A stretch of 64,000 nucleotides of DNA from Voacanga thouarsii (taxonomy: Eukaryota > Streptophyta > Magnoliopsida > Gentianales > Apocynaceae): the NCBI GenBank assembly GCA_026120185.1, contig JANUWF010002273.1, forward strand, positions 1,595,001 through 1,659,000, written 5' to 3'. Each line of letters begins with the position of its first letter. The stretch's first letter is position 1. Positions 35,926-46,601 of the stretch are shown one piece after another. The translations under genes and the position numbers were made by a program. The notes under the pieces were generated by a model. It worked only from the letters and a program-made list of their open reading frames with translations, was not told the origin of the DNA and ran no database searches.

Positions 35926-36440
35926 TGAAAGACAAAAAGACTGAAAATATCAAGAAACAAAACGAATAATGCAAAGGACACCTTAAGAATAAAAACCAAA
36001 TCCATATATATAAGAAAAAAAAACCTTGAAAAACTTCAAATAATTTAATTCGAAAATCCATCGAATAACACAAAAATTAACACAGAATAACATCTAAATA
36101 AAGCCGTCATTCAAAAAAACATCTTAAAAAACCAAACGACAAACACAAAAGTTAAAAAGTAAAAATGCTCCTTCACTTCAATCGACTGTTTGCTTTGTGG
36201 ATTTATAGTCATCTGAAGAGGCTTTCTCCATTTAACATCCTATTGAATGCTTTGGCGAAACCACCACTGCTTCATCTGCATTCAAACAACCAAACTCCAG
36301 AAGAAAACCCTAATGAACCCTATAGCTTCCTTAAAAGAAACGTGGCGGCAGAAAAAGCAACCTTCGAAATAAACACACAAGTTATAAGAAACCCTAACAA
36401 CAAAGCAACGCTGGGCCAAACAAACTGAATGGGAAATAAA
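35926..36440 (-). promoter_or_regulatory. Putative leader/promoter of the 225-codon ORF
   Basis: On the minus strand, 'ttgttgttagggtttcttat' (about 36390-36410) contains a telo-box-like TTAGGGTTT, and a second 'tagggttcattagggttttc' follows at about 36305-36330. Such boxes mark plant 5' leaders of growth-related genes. The stretch is GC-richer than its surroundings. The transcript start is not defined. Confidence 0.35.
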
Positions 36441-36922
36441 TAAATTTGATTCTCTAAAACGGCCTTCTATTGTCCACTTACCTTAACAAACCGATACTAG
36501 ACCAAATAAATACCTGGGCTTTTGCTATTCAATTTCTTGAAATTGAACTTTGTGATGAAATTTATGTTTTATACCACATATACATTGTAATTATTAATCT
36601 AAATCATTTTTTTAAAACACATTTCATGGAAAAATAATTCATAATAAAACATAAATTTCATAAAAAAAAAAAATTCTCAATTTTTTTAAAAAATATCATC
36701 ACAAATTTTTCATATACGAAATTTATTGAAATATAATAATATGAGACTTCAAATTGAATCAAAAAATTTTAAATTCCTTCACAAAAAGATACAATCAAAA
36801 CAATTCATTACCAACTCCATTTATACAATAAAAAATTACATAAAAAATCAACTAATTTTTTCATAGCAAATATACAAAATAAACTCATAAGTAAAAATAA
36901 ACAAAAATTTTAAAACTTCAAA

Positions 36923-36950
36923 CCGTGCAAAGCACGAGCATCTAAACTAG
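36923..36950 (+). mobile_element. Helitron 3' terminus: hairpin plus CTAG
   Basis: The sequence cCGTGCaaaGCACG forms a 5-bp GC stem with an AAA loop (36924-36936). It is followed after 10 bases by CTAG (36947-36950) and then T at 36951, as expected for insertion between A and T. The near-canonical surroundings 'aaaccgtgcaaagcacgagc' and 'atctaaactagt' are typical of plant Helitron ends. One stem pair outside the core (C/A) has been lost. Confidence 0.8.
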
Positions 36951-38770
36951 TAAATATATATATATACCAAATTCTGGGGGCTTATATAAATCCATCTATA
37001 GATTTCTTGACAAAGCCACTAATACCAGACACCCCTGCTTTTGGGTAGTGTAGGTAATTGGCCCTTTTTAAAAAGGCTATAAGTGGAAATAATCTCTATC
37101 CAATTCAAATTAAAATTCTAATTTAAAATAATATTAATTTAAATAATTTTTATTTTTTTTAGAACGATCATATACTTATAGTACATCATATTTTCTTTTT
37201 CTAATTAATGATTAGAACACACATTTTAACAAACTAATTTCAATCTAATCCTTATCCAAATACGGCCTAAAATGTTTCTTGACGAAATTTTAGCATTTTG
37301 TTACGAAGATTTCGTCATGAAAGCTCACTTGTAGTGATAAAACTTTAAATGTTAGGATAATTCTTGTGAGAGCTCTTTTGAAAAAGTGTATATGTGATGA
37401 CTTTTAGTGAATATATATATATATATTTACGAATTTTAGACTTTTAGTGGCAGAATTTTTTTTTCTATTTTTTTTTTTTAGTGACAACTTGAAACCTCAT
37501 GACCTTAGGTATTTGTAGGATGGGGTGGTGTCCATTTGAGGAATGTAATAGCTATCAGGAGGTTACAGGTCACTGAACTATGCCCCAGAGCTTCACTTAT
37601 ACAATATTTTGATCACAAATATATTACTTGTTCATTGTGTGTAATGTTTTCGTAAGGGAATGTTACCCAAATATTGTACAAGTGATATTTGATTAAGCGT
37701 ATGGGTGCCACTTATCTTTACTTATAAATCGTAGGCCGAGTTTTCTCTATTTCTCTCTTTTAAGTATAAAAAGAGTTACACTGATGGTGGAAATAATACA
37801 ATTAATGAAGTTCAAATACTCTTATACTAAAATATAGTTTGGATTGCCAAAAAAAAAAAAAAAAAAAAAGAGAGAGAGAGGAGAGTGGGAGATAAATACT
37901 TCCCCTAAATGAAATATTCTCCTTTTAAAAAAGAAAAAACTTACATAGATCTAATTTTGGTAAAATTAGGAGATTTAAAATTTTGTAATTTTAAAAAAAT
38001 GCAATATATAATGCATGTGATATAAATTTTTTATATAATAGTCTATGAAGATGGATCCATGTAAGTGCTCTCTTTTTTCCTTATTTTAGTAGTGCTCGGT
38101 ATTGGTATGAGCAGAAAGGAGTGGAAAAAATATTTACTTAATTTATTTTTATCACTTTTCTCAAGTTTAACTAATTTTTAAAACTAAAAAAAAAAAAATG
38201 TTAGCTTTGCCATAAATATATCTATTTCCTCAAAAGTCTCCCTCTCAATACTCAATCTCTCCAAAATTACAGATAAAGAAATGTTGACATAAGGCGGACT
38301 AACATCTCTCATGATTTACTTGCCATCTAATTTTCATCATAATCAAATAGCATAACTGAATCATTTACTTCCATAGTTTAACCTTATCATACTTATCAAA
38401 ATATTTGATAGGGATCAAAATTTTAACTTACAAGTTTTTTTTTTTTTTATATATTAAAGAAAATCAGTAACTTTACTAAGTAGCATCTGCAAATAAATTA
38501 TATGTGCACTAAAAATAAGAATTAATTGAATTATCATTTTGCTATTGATTTTGTCTAAGTGTATATTACTTATATATAAAGAAGTGAGTAAATTGTTCCA
38601 ATAAATTATTTGAGTAATTTTTATTTTTTTTAATCTTTAGAAATTTTACAATCAATAATCGATTTAAAGAAAGGTACATATTGATCTCATCAATATTTTA
38701 AAATAATCTTTTAACACTCTATTTTATTTGGTTAGTCATTTTATAGTTTTTTTTTTTTTTTCCAATTTTG
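36951..38770. other. AT-rich intergenic region
   Basis: No gene seen. Contains small AT runs (37416-37432), a poly-A/GA tract at 37848-37880, and, at 37262-37336, a segment whose end 'cacttgtagtg' resembles a CACTA-type right terminus but has no partner. Several poly-T runs are present (38430, 38745). Confidence 0.5.
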
Positions 38771-38774
38771 ATTT

Positions 38775-39180
38775 AACGATCGCCAATTACGGTTGCCCTC
38801 CCCATTTTCGCCTCTGTCGCAAATCACTTATTCGATCCGGCTCCTTCCATGCTGCCTGAGTTATGCAGCCAAATTCACCTCAAAACCACAATTTCGTGTT
38901 CCACCACAATCATTCCCAGACCGATTTCTTGCTCTATATTTTTCGTTTTTTTTTCTATATGTGTTGCTGGGTTTGCGGAGGGGGGTTGGGTGGTTAATAA
39001 AAGAACCCAGTTCAGATTTTTGCGCTCTTTTGATTCTTCTCCATATATGTCGTTTCTTTGTTATTTTGGATTCTATTAATAACATGTCAGTAATCATTTT
39101 GAGCTTTATTATTTTTACATTTTTTTTGAGGGTCTGAGGTGGTGCTGACGAAAGAATTGTTTGAGATACTTGAATCATGT
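38775..39180 (+). other. GC-richer stretch, possible first exon/leader of the PPR pseudogene
   Basis: The base composition rises sharply at 38775. An open frame here reads SIRLLPCCLSYAAKFTSKPQ, which looks like a mitochondrial targeting region, before losing sense near 38950. It lies about 1 kb upstream of PPR-coding sequence on the same strand. The link is by position only. Confidence 0.3.
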
Positions 39181-39567
39181 TGATGGAGGGCTACTGAATT
39201 TACTAATAGTGATAACAAGTGAAGGAATTTGCTGTCTCGAGAATGCATTTGAATGTTTGTATAATTGGCATATAGTTCTAAATGTTTGTCCAGGGCTGTA
39301 ATGCATTCATGGTGTTTGTTGCTGATAAAGTTGGTACCTTTGCTCCATCTATGTAAAAAAGTGCTTACTTTTATGGCATGGTGTTCTCTTATTCGAATGA
39401 TCTGTGAAAGACAGCTTAGAAGACTATCAGATTGTCATGTAGTAATTTGGCAATGTGTTTTCTTGGCCTTTTCTTTATATCTGTAATATACTTTCTAAAG
39501 ATGGCTTCTTTTGCTACGGCTTTGGTCTTTGTGCTTGTGCTGTATGAAGGACAAGTCTATTTTTAGC

Positions 39568-39573
39568 CACCTG

Positions 39574-39617
<44 letters not shown>

Positions 39618-39711
39618 TTTGCTAGATAAAGAATTAGCCTTGTATTTCAGTAGAAGTAAGAAGAAGAGGCAATCGCCTCCTCACACAATAAAACACCTGA
39701 ATGTTTTATAT
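39568..39711 (-). mobile_element. Short retroposed insertion with 18-bp target duplication
   Basis: The 18-bp sequence CACCTGAATGTTTTATAT occurs at 39568-39585 and exactly again at 39694-39711. Between them lie 108 bp which, read on the minus strand, end in a poly-A tract followed by TA repeats (39586-39622 on plus). A long perfect duplication plus terminal poly-A is the mark of LINE-type target-primed reverse transcription. The 70-bp body is too short to assign to a LINE 3' end or a SINE. Confidence 0.75.
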
Positions 39712-39898
39712 TAATTGCTTACTCGTTTATTAAACAATCGTTTTCTTGTGTTTAATATCCAGGTTTGTAACTTGCTAGCATCTAGGTAATCGTTGATGCC
39801 CCATCTGATTTTGTCTGCATGCTGCATTGTTTATTAATTAAAATTGTAAGGCATGCATTATTTTCATGCCTGTTTAAAGTTTTGTTTCCTTTGGTAGG

Positions 39899-40440
39899 CT
39901 ATCCAAAACTCCTGAAGATTCTTCGAGTATGCAAACTCTCCCTGGATTTAAATACAGTAACTGCTGTGCACACTAAAATTGTTAAACAAGGGTATGGGTG
40001 GTATCCATCTCTTATATGGTTATTGATATCAGTGTATATGTGTCTTGTGAATGTTGTAGTTTTGTTTGCGAACTGCAAAAAGAAATTCCTTACCCCAATA
40101 TTGAAATAGTCTCTGCCAATTCAATTATTTCAAGCTTCATGAAGATAGGAGAAATTAATATTGCCAAGATGTGGTAACATGGAACTCACTTATTGGGGTT
40201 ATGTAAAAAAATAAAAAAAATAAAAAAATAAAACCTTTTTTCAAGAGGCATTGAATACTTTCAGAAAGATGCTGAGAACATACATAGAGCCAGATGGATT
40301 TACATTTGCATCTACCATTTCAATATGTGCTAGACTCGGAGCTCTTGCTCATGCCAAGTTGGTTCATCATGTAATGATTGAGAAAAGAGTTGAACTCAAT
40401 TACATTTTGTCTGCTGCACCGATAGATATGTGTGGAACAC
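39899..40440 (+). pseudogene. Pentatricopeptide-repeat (PPR) gene fragment
   Basis: After an AG at 39896-39897 the frame reads YPKLLKILRVCKLSLDLNTV followed by AVHTKIVKQGYG. After a frame break come IVSANSIISSFMKIGEINIA and a TAA-interrupted NVVTWNSLIG-like piece. From 40245 come QEALNTFRKMLRTYIEPDGF, TFASTISICARLGALAHAKL and VHHVMIEKRVELNYILSAAP. These are successive P, L and S repeats of a plant PLS-class PPR protein, which would act on organellar RNA. The family signature EPDGFTFAS.I.ACARLGAL is clear. Several frameshifts, an AT-rich insertion at 40205-40235 and loss after 'IDMCG' make it a pseudogene. Confidence 0.8.
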
Positions 40441-42960
40441 CCTCTGTTTCTTCAAGGCGGACTTCAGGTTCGACTTAATTAGGGTTCCACACGCCCCCCC
40501 CCGCCTCTCCTTTCCCCCCTTTTTGAACTGTGAATCGTCTCATCTATCATAGTGTCTGTTTAAAAGCTGGCAATGAACTGCGCATCATACGACAGTAGTG
40601 GTAAGTTTGATTGTTTTCCTATTTTGGTTCTTTAGAGCTTGGAGATTCAAAGGTTTGGTTTAGTTTTGTAATTCTGATTTTTTTTTCATTGTAATTGGTG
40701 ACATTGAGCCAGTCCTCTTAAAAGATAAGAGTTCACTTTTAAATTTTAGAATTAATTTGATTCTAACTATTGGAGTCCACTAGGGTTTTATAGTGTTTTT
40801 AGTTTGTGCAATTAGCTAATAACATAACAGTGACTAATAGAAAATCTTTTAGTAAGTTGTGATATTATTCAATTGGTTGGGTATGTGTTTTACTATTTTT
40901 ATATTTATTAACGGTTTCAACTTTGTTTCCTTTTAATTGATACCTAGTCATTAGGAAAAATTCCTTCTTTGAGAGTGATGGTGTTCTGCATGTGATTTTA
41001 GAACTTGTGAAGGCCCTAAAAGTATATACTTTTATGTTGCAGCTACGACTTTGAGCTCTAAATTGTGAAAATGTCTTGTTCTGGTTTAGTTAGGCTTTGC
41101 GCTATTGAGATCAAAATTCACTTTATTGAAGGTGTACCCCTTGATTCTACCTTTTTGCCCTAAGGAATATTGAAAACTATTGTAATAAAGAGTTGGACCA
41201 ATAATATTGTCTGCAAAAGATTGAACTTATCATGAAAAGGAATGCAATGCAGAGAAAATTTTCTTGCTAGAAGTTCAGAATTTCTGTAGGTGGTATGAGA
41301 ATAAAGAATTATTTGTGTGCAAAGATTATTTGAGTTGTAATGTCAGATGTTATAATTGTGGTTTTTATATTTGTCTTAATGATTATGGAATTGTAATCCT
41401 GGTTGATATTGGGCAAGCTTGATCTTCGGTAAAAGTCTTGGTTGTAAGCTTGAGCTTAATGCATAATACACGAACTGTAGAAAAACTCTTGCTTGCTGGA
41501 ATTTGGTATTAACTTGATATTCAAATCATAAACCATCCAAACTTGCACAAATTTTTTGATAACTAGAAAAACAAGACCCTGACATTACACGACCCTTCAG
41601 TTTTAGAAAGCTTCCTTGTTTCTTTTGCCCATTTTCAATTTTTAACATCCTCATTCATGCCTCTTTCATTTTCTCTCTTGCTCACCCGACTTCCACTGCA
41701 TGAAGATTTAGGATACTAAGGCTGATATTGGATTCCCATAACTTGGGAAGATGACTAATGATGACTTGCCTTCTCTGGCCAGGCTAATGAACTTCATTTA
41801 CGAAGAACAGATTAGATTTTGGCCTTGTCTTAAGTTCCCATCTGCTTTGTTTGCTTATGGTTCATATATATATCCCTTATTCTATTTCAAATTTTTTCTT
41901 CTTGTGTAAATAGATTCTATATTGATGACTTTGATTGCCATTGTATTAATATAAGTAATGGCAACATTTTGACTTGCTGCACGGAAATTTACTAACTCAA
42001 GGATGTCATAAGTTATGTGGAATAAGAAAGGTTGAGGTATTTTGAACCAACTGGCTGGGTTTCTTGAATAGGCTTTTTTGCTCTGTAATTTGTAATGTTC
42101 TATGGATTTTATTACCTTTTCAACTAATGATGCAACTTCACTCTTTTTCTAATATAGTTGTTTGCTGAAGAAGAGAAGATACTGACCCATCTGACAACTT
42201 CATTGTGAAGACATACCATAAATTTATCTCTGTAACCTGTAATTCTTTTTCACTTTACATATTTTCTGTAAATCATTTGCTTTATTGAGTTGCTAATTGA
42301 TCCTTATTGCTTTTTGATTTGTTCACAGAGAATATTTTGCATTTGCTGACATAATAGTTATTCTAAAACATTGATCAACACCTACTATATTCTTTCCGTT
42401 CCCACTACTTGCTCTTTCATAAGCTTGTGAAATGAAAGCGGAACGAAGTCAACTTCAGTAATAAGTTTCCCCTTGTATATTTCCATTTGCTGTTTCTTTT
42501 AACTTTCACTTTCTAATAAGATTGTAGCTGAAAAGAAAGGCAAAAGCTAGCTGCAATAGTGTTGATTATTTTCTAATCCCAGAATATTCTGATATATTTC
42601 ATTTTCTGATTTTTTAGGTAATTAAAGTGGCAATCAGTTGATAACAGTTCAGGATGGCATGAGGAAAGTAAGTCTTTTAAAGGTTGTGTTTGCACAAGTT
42701 TTTGGCACCTTAACCTTGCAATCCTTACCATCAGAAGTTGGAAGACAATTTAGCTTAGATTAAATCCTTCTTAATTTTTAACAGGCCTCAGTGATTTTTG
42801 ACAGACCTTTGCTCTATATTGAGCTCAGTGATATTGCATTTGCTGTAGTTTGAAGAGTTTAGTATTTTGGTGACTTAGATTCAGAAACAATTTTTTATGC
42901 TTCTCAGGCTGATTCAATGTAACCCGCGACCCTTTTGTAGTTTTTACATCCAATCCCTTT
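40441..42960. other. Intergenic region, no gene recognised
   Basis: Intron-like, T-rich sequence starting with a C-run (40494-40520). No open frame of note and no clear repeat. Confidence 0.45.
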
Positions 42961-42961
42961 G

Positions 42962-44004
42962 CCATTTGATGTTAGTAGTCTGGCAATTGATGATGGAGTA
43001 TTTGAAGTTCTTGCCACAAATGGAGACACCCATCTTGGAGGTGAGTATATCAATTTGTGTATTCGAATCCTTCATTTAGCAAAGTGGAGTTCTTAAGTTG
43101 GTTGATTCATTAAAAAATAGGAATCCTTTAATCAATATTACCTAAATTTCTAGATTTGTAGCAGGAATGAATGGGTTCCATGTTAATTCTACCGCATTTC
43201 ATTAGCTTAATAGCAGGGGCATTTATGGACAACTGTGCACTCATATTGTGTGATTGGCTTAATCAGCAAATTAATAAATCTGACTTATCAACAGAAGAAG
43301 ATTGAATTAGTCTATGGAGAGTTAAGATAGACGTGATCTTTGGTGGCACTTTCAAATGTGCAAAATCCAAATTCATAAGGAAAGGAAAATGGTTTCAAAT
43401 GTGCAAAATCCAAATTCCGTTTGTGTTATAATAACATGTGCTTGAGGGTGAAAGGAGTCTTACAAAAGACCGTAGACTACTTGGAAAGTTTGATCTCACT
43501 GGAATTCCTCATGCGGTGGTAAAATTTTGATTACATCTACAATAACCGCACTAAATTTTATTCTGTTATGATTCGGACAGGGCCACACTTCCAATTGAAG
43601 TCACATTTGTAGTTGATGCCGATGGTATCTTGAATGTCAAGGCAGAAGGCAAGAGAACTAGTAAATCAGAGAAGATTACCAGCGCTAACGACAAGAGTTG
43701 CTTGAGTTAGCAGAAGATTGAACGAATGGGTCGCGAAGAAGATTGACGCATGTCTGTAACATGAAGATCCAGATCAATGACAATGACAAGCTTGAGTCAG
43801 ATGAAAAGAAGATTGAAACGGCTAAAAAGGAGGCAATTGAGTGGTTGCAAGACAGCGAGAATGTCGAGGAGGACCACATAAAGAAGCTTAAGGAGGTAGA
43901 AGCAGTGTGCAATCCTATCATCACAATTGTGTACTAAGGATCAGGTGAAGCTCCAAGCAGATCATTTGAAGAAGATGGGGGAGCACGATGAACATGAACT
44001 GTAG
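42962..44004 (+). pseudogene. BiP/HSP70 pseudogene
   Basis: Pieces in HSP70 order: [20 protein letters not shown] and GDTHLGG (42962-43041, ending at a GT donor); [20 protein letters not shown] and GIPHA (43440-43510); [20 protein letters not shown] followed by KSEKIT (43580-43680); then [40 protein letters not shown] to a TAA at 43935. After that, EHDEHEL and a stop at 44002-44004 resemble the BiP ER-retention tail HDEL with a 6-bp internal duplication. The [12 protein letters not shown] block and this tail point to ER-lumen BiP rather than cytosolic HSC70. The ATPase N-terminus is missing and stops and frameshifts are frequent. Retained intron-like gaps suggest a decayed genomic copy. Confidence 0.85.
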
Positions 44005-44426
44005 GTAATTTTCATAAATCTTCATTGACCACTGGTGAAAGACGAGCCAGGCATGGCATCAGGGCGTAGAGTAGGAACCCGTGAGAATGTGTCAGTCAAA
44101 TATTAAGGGGGGACACAATCTCCTTCACTTGTTTTTTGTTGCGGTGAAACAATCTCATAAGCCTGTTTTTTTTTTGTTGCGGGAAGATGATTTTCTTTTC
44201 TTAACATCTGTACTTCATCTAAATTTTCTCAAATAACTTGTTAGAGTCCAATTTTCTTTTCATTCTTTTTTTTTTAGTACTTGTAATTTTTATAATTCAA
44301 ACTCCAAATATTGTAATTAATTATATTGATTTCTTAGAAAGAAACATGAATTATTAAAAATGATGAAATTTATGCATATTATACTCGATGAGGAGATAAT
44401 TTTATGTAATATGTTATAACTATAAC

Positions 44427-44908
44427 CAATATTTTCACAATCGAATAAAAAATCTAATAAAAAATTTTATTAGTTCATGGTTCAATAGTCCAATAGTAAT
44501 TGGATTATATTTTAATTGAACTGTAATTAAACTGGTAATATTATAACTTAAAAATTAAAAGTATAATTATTTAAAAAAATAAAATTAATTAATAATATAA
44601 TGTAATTCAATTTTTTAAAAAAATAAATAACAAATTTGGGAGAAAATTATAATAATTTTTCTATTACTATGGACTGTTTAGTCCATTTGTATAACTTATT
44701 TATTTTCTATGAATATATTATCTATCTAGCAAAAAAAAAAGATAAAGCAGTTCAAATCAGTTAGACCGATCAATTCAATAATTTTTTTATTGGATCAACC
44801 AGTTTAAAATGATTTGAACAAAACAAAATGATTTAAAATAAATGGTCGAACGGGTTTTGAGATCGATTCACGGTTCAATTGACCAATCTGATTCGGTGAA
44901 AAACTATG
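44427..44908. mobile_element. hAT-type MITE (copy 2)
   Basis: It begins CAATATTTTCACAATCG and its reverse-complemented end begins CATAGTTTTTCACCGAATCA. The 8-bp duplication ACTATAAC flanks it exactly (44419-44426 and 44909-44916). It is 482 bp long with no coding capacity. It shares its interior and length with the MITE at 3280-3754, so the two belong to one family. Confidence 0.88.
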
Positions 44909-44916
44909 ACTATAAC

Positions 44917-45640
44917 TATTTATTTTTCATACTTGCTATTTAAAATTTTTAATGTATATAAAAAAAAGCAAAACTTCTAATTTGGTCTCTTAATAATTAT
45001 TTTTAGTCGATTGTGGTCCTTAATTTTTTTTTCATCTTTTTAGATCCTCTAAATATTTTTTTACAACTCATTTAGTCCTTCCATCACTTACACTATTAAC
45101 TTAATCTCTATAGTAAAATTCGAGATTTGCCTTTACAAAAAATAATAAATTAACGGTGTGACTAACAAAAGAACTAAATGAGTTATAAAAAATATAGGAT
45201 CTAAAAAAAATTAAAAATCATAACTGACTGAAAATAATTATTAAGAGATTAAATTAGAGATTTTATCTATAAAAAAACATAAGTAATATATAATATAAAA
45301 TATTTATCCTTACTCAATGTAATTCTATCGATATAAAAATTTTATGAAATTTTTAATTAATATACTAGGCAAAATTTCTGCACTCAGTGCAGAGTTGTAA
45401 TTATATATATATATATATATATATGGGAGAGAGAGAGAGGCATAAAAACAGTGGCAAAAGTCAAACACGCGGGAAAGTAAATGAAATATTGAGACGTTGT
45501 GGAATGATGGATGCCACACCATTGAACGACTGGCCACCCGTCAACCTGCCAATCAGGTCAACTTATCTTCGTCAATTGGCCCTTTAACGTACACACTTCA
45601 ACGGGATTAAAAGGTAAACAAAACCAAATTGGGACTATCC
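44917..45640. other. AT-rich intergenic region upstream of the OBERON gene
   Basis: No gene seen. Two parts around 44990-45110 and 45150-45260 look like an imperfect inverted pair ('cttctaatttggtctcttaa' against 'ttaagagattaaattagaga'), so this may be another small MITE. An (AT)n run lies at 45401-45424, followed by a GA run. Confidence 0.4.
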
Positions 45641-45644
45641 TTTC

Positions 45645-46601
45645 TCTCATTTCACCCGTCAAACCTTCTCATGGTTTAGGGTTCCTTAGGTTTAGAAGGG
45701 AAGGAAAAATTTTAGGGTAGATTTTAAATTTTTTTTTTCCTTTTCCCCCTTTTTGCTTGGGTTTTCTGCAAATTGAGCTTGTTTGGAGTTCTTCTAATCG
45801 GTTCAGGACTATCTGGTGAGTGTTTTTATTTCATTTCACCTCATCAGATCTTGTTTTAGGGGAATTTTTATGTCATAAATATTTGTTCTTTGACTGATTC
45901 AGTGTTTGGGGACTTTGTTTACAGCTGGGTGAATCTATTTTACTTGATCTGAGGTTGATTGACTTGTGGACAGTGTATTTAAGCATAGAATTCTGCCTTT
46001 TTTTTTTGTTCGAATTTTTTGTTATTTGGAACTGTTGGTGTTTGGAGTGAAGTTTGAATTAATTTTTCTTTGATTCATAACCGTCTGACTAAAAGTTTTG
46101 GCCTTTTGATGGGCATGCCCAAATGACGGTTTTTTCCGGCTAAATTTGTGAATTTGTTGTAGGTTTGAATTTGGGATTTTTGAAATAGAAATGAATAACC
46201 ATCTACAAGCTCATTTCTTGTTCTAGATTGCTGGAGTTTACAAAGAGGTTTCATCATTAATTAGAACTATAGAATTATTGATTCTGCTAGCAGAGACCAA
46301 TACTTTTGTGGTATAGTGGCGAATTTGATATCTTTGAAGACATTAAGTATACTTATCTTTTGAAATAATTTTACTCGGATGGGCAAGTAATCTATTGTAA
46401 CTTATTTTCGATTGAAATGTCTTACTGAGCATTTGGCAATTTGAAGAATCCTACTTTGTTTCTGTTTATATAGATTCTGCTATTAGCTTTACATACTTGT
46501 TCATGATTCTTTTATGATTAAAGGGGAAAGTATTAAAACAAGTGTTTGGTTGTATTGAGTATAATGTATAATTGCTAAAAGGTGCTTGTTGTGCACTGCA
46601 G
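45645..46601 (+). promoter_or_regulatory. 5' untranslated exon and leader intron of the OBERON-like gene
   Basis: A telo-box-like 'ggtttagggttcc' (45673-45685) and a CT-rich stretch mark the leader. A probable donor 'ctg|gtgagtg' lies at about 45815 and the acceptor 'cactgcag' ends at 46601, directly before the ATG. A leader intron of about 790 bp is common in plant regulatory genes. The transcription start was not determined. Confidence 0.5.

Larger units (their letters stand above)
13690..36950 (+). mobile_element. Decayed Helitron with RPA, Rep/helicase and captured sequence
   Basis: The plus strand carries an RPA70-like gene and then a Rep/PIF1-like helicase, the gene pair typical of plant autonomous Helitrons. 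The right end at 36923-36950 has the usual short GC hairpin and a terminal CTAG followed by T. No terminal inverted repeats or target duplication are expected for this class. The 5' TC terminus was not located: 13690 is only the limit of the neighbouring copia remnant. That all parts from the RPA gene to 36950 belong to one element is inferred from orientation and from RPA-derived sequence present at both ends. The whole is inactive, with stops and frameshifts in every major gene. Confidence 0.6.

Noticed and set aside
37262..37336. Possible second CACTA right end ('cacttgtagtg')
   Set aside because: No matching left terminus or 3-bp duplication was found, and the following bases differ from the element at 1765-11491.
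43685..43924. 79-codon minus-strand ORF
   Set aside because: Antisense to the BiP pseudogene, whose HSP70 motifs are plain on the plus strand.
46572..46601. Upstream extension of the OBERON ORF by ten codons
   Set aside because: The stretch is the end of a leader intron (acceptor 'cactgcag' at 46601), and the family N-terminus MGTSSGS starts at 46602.
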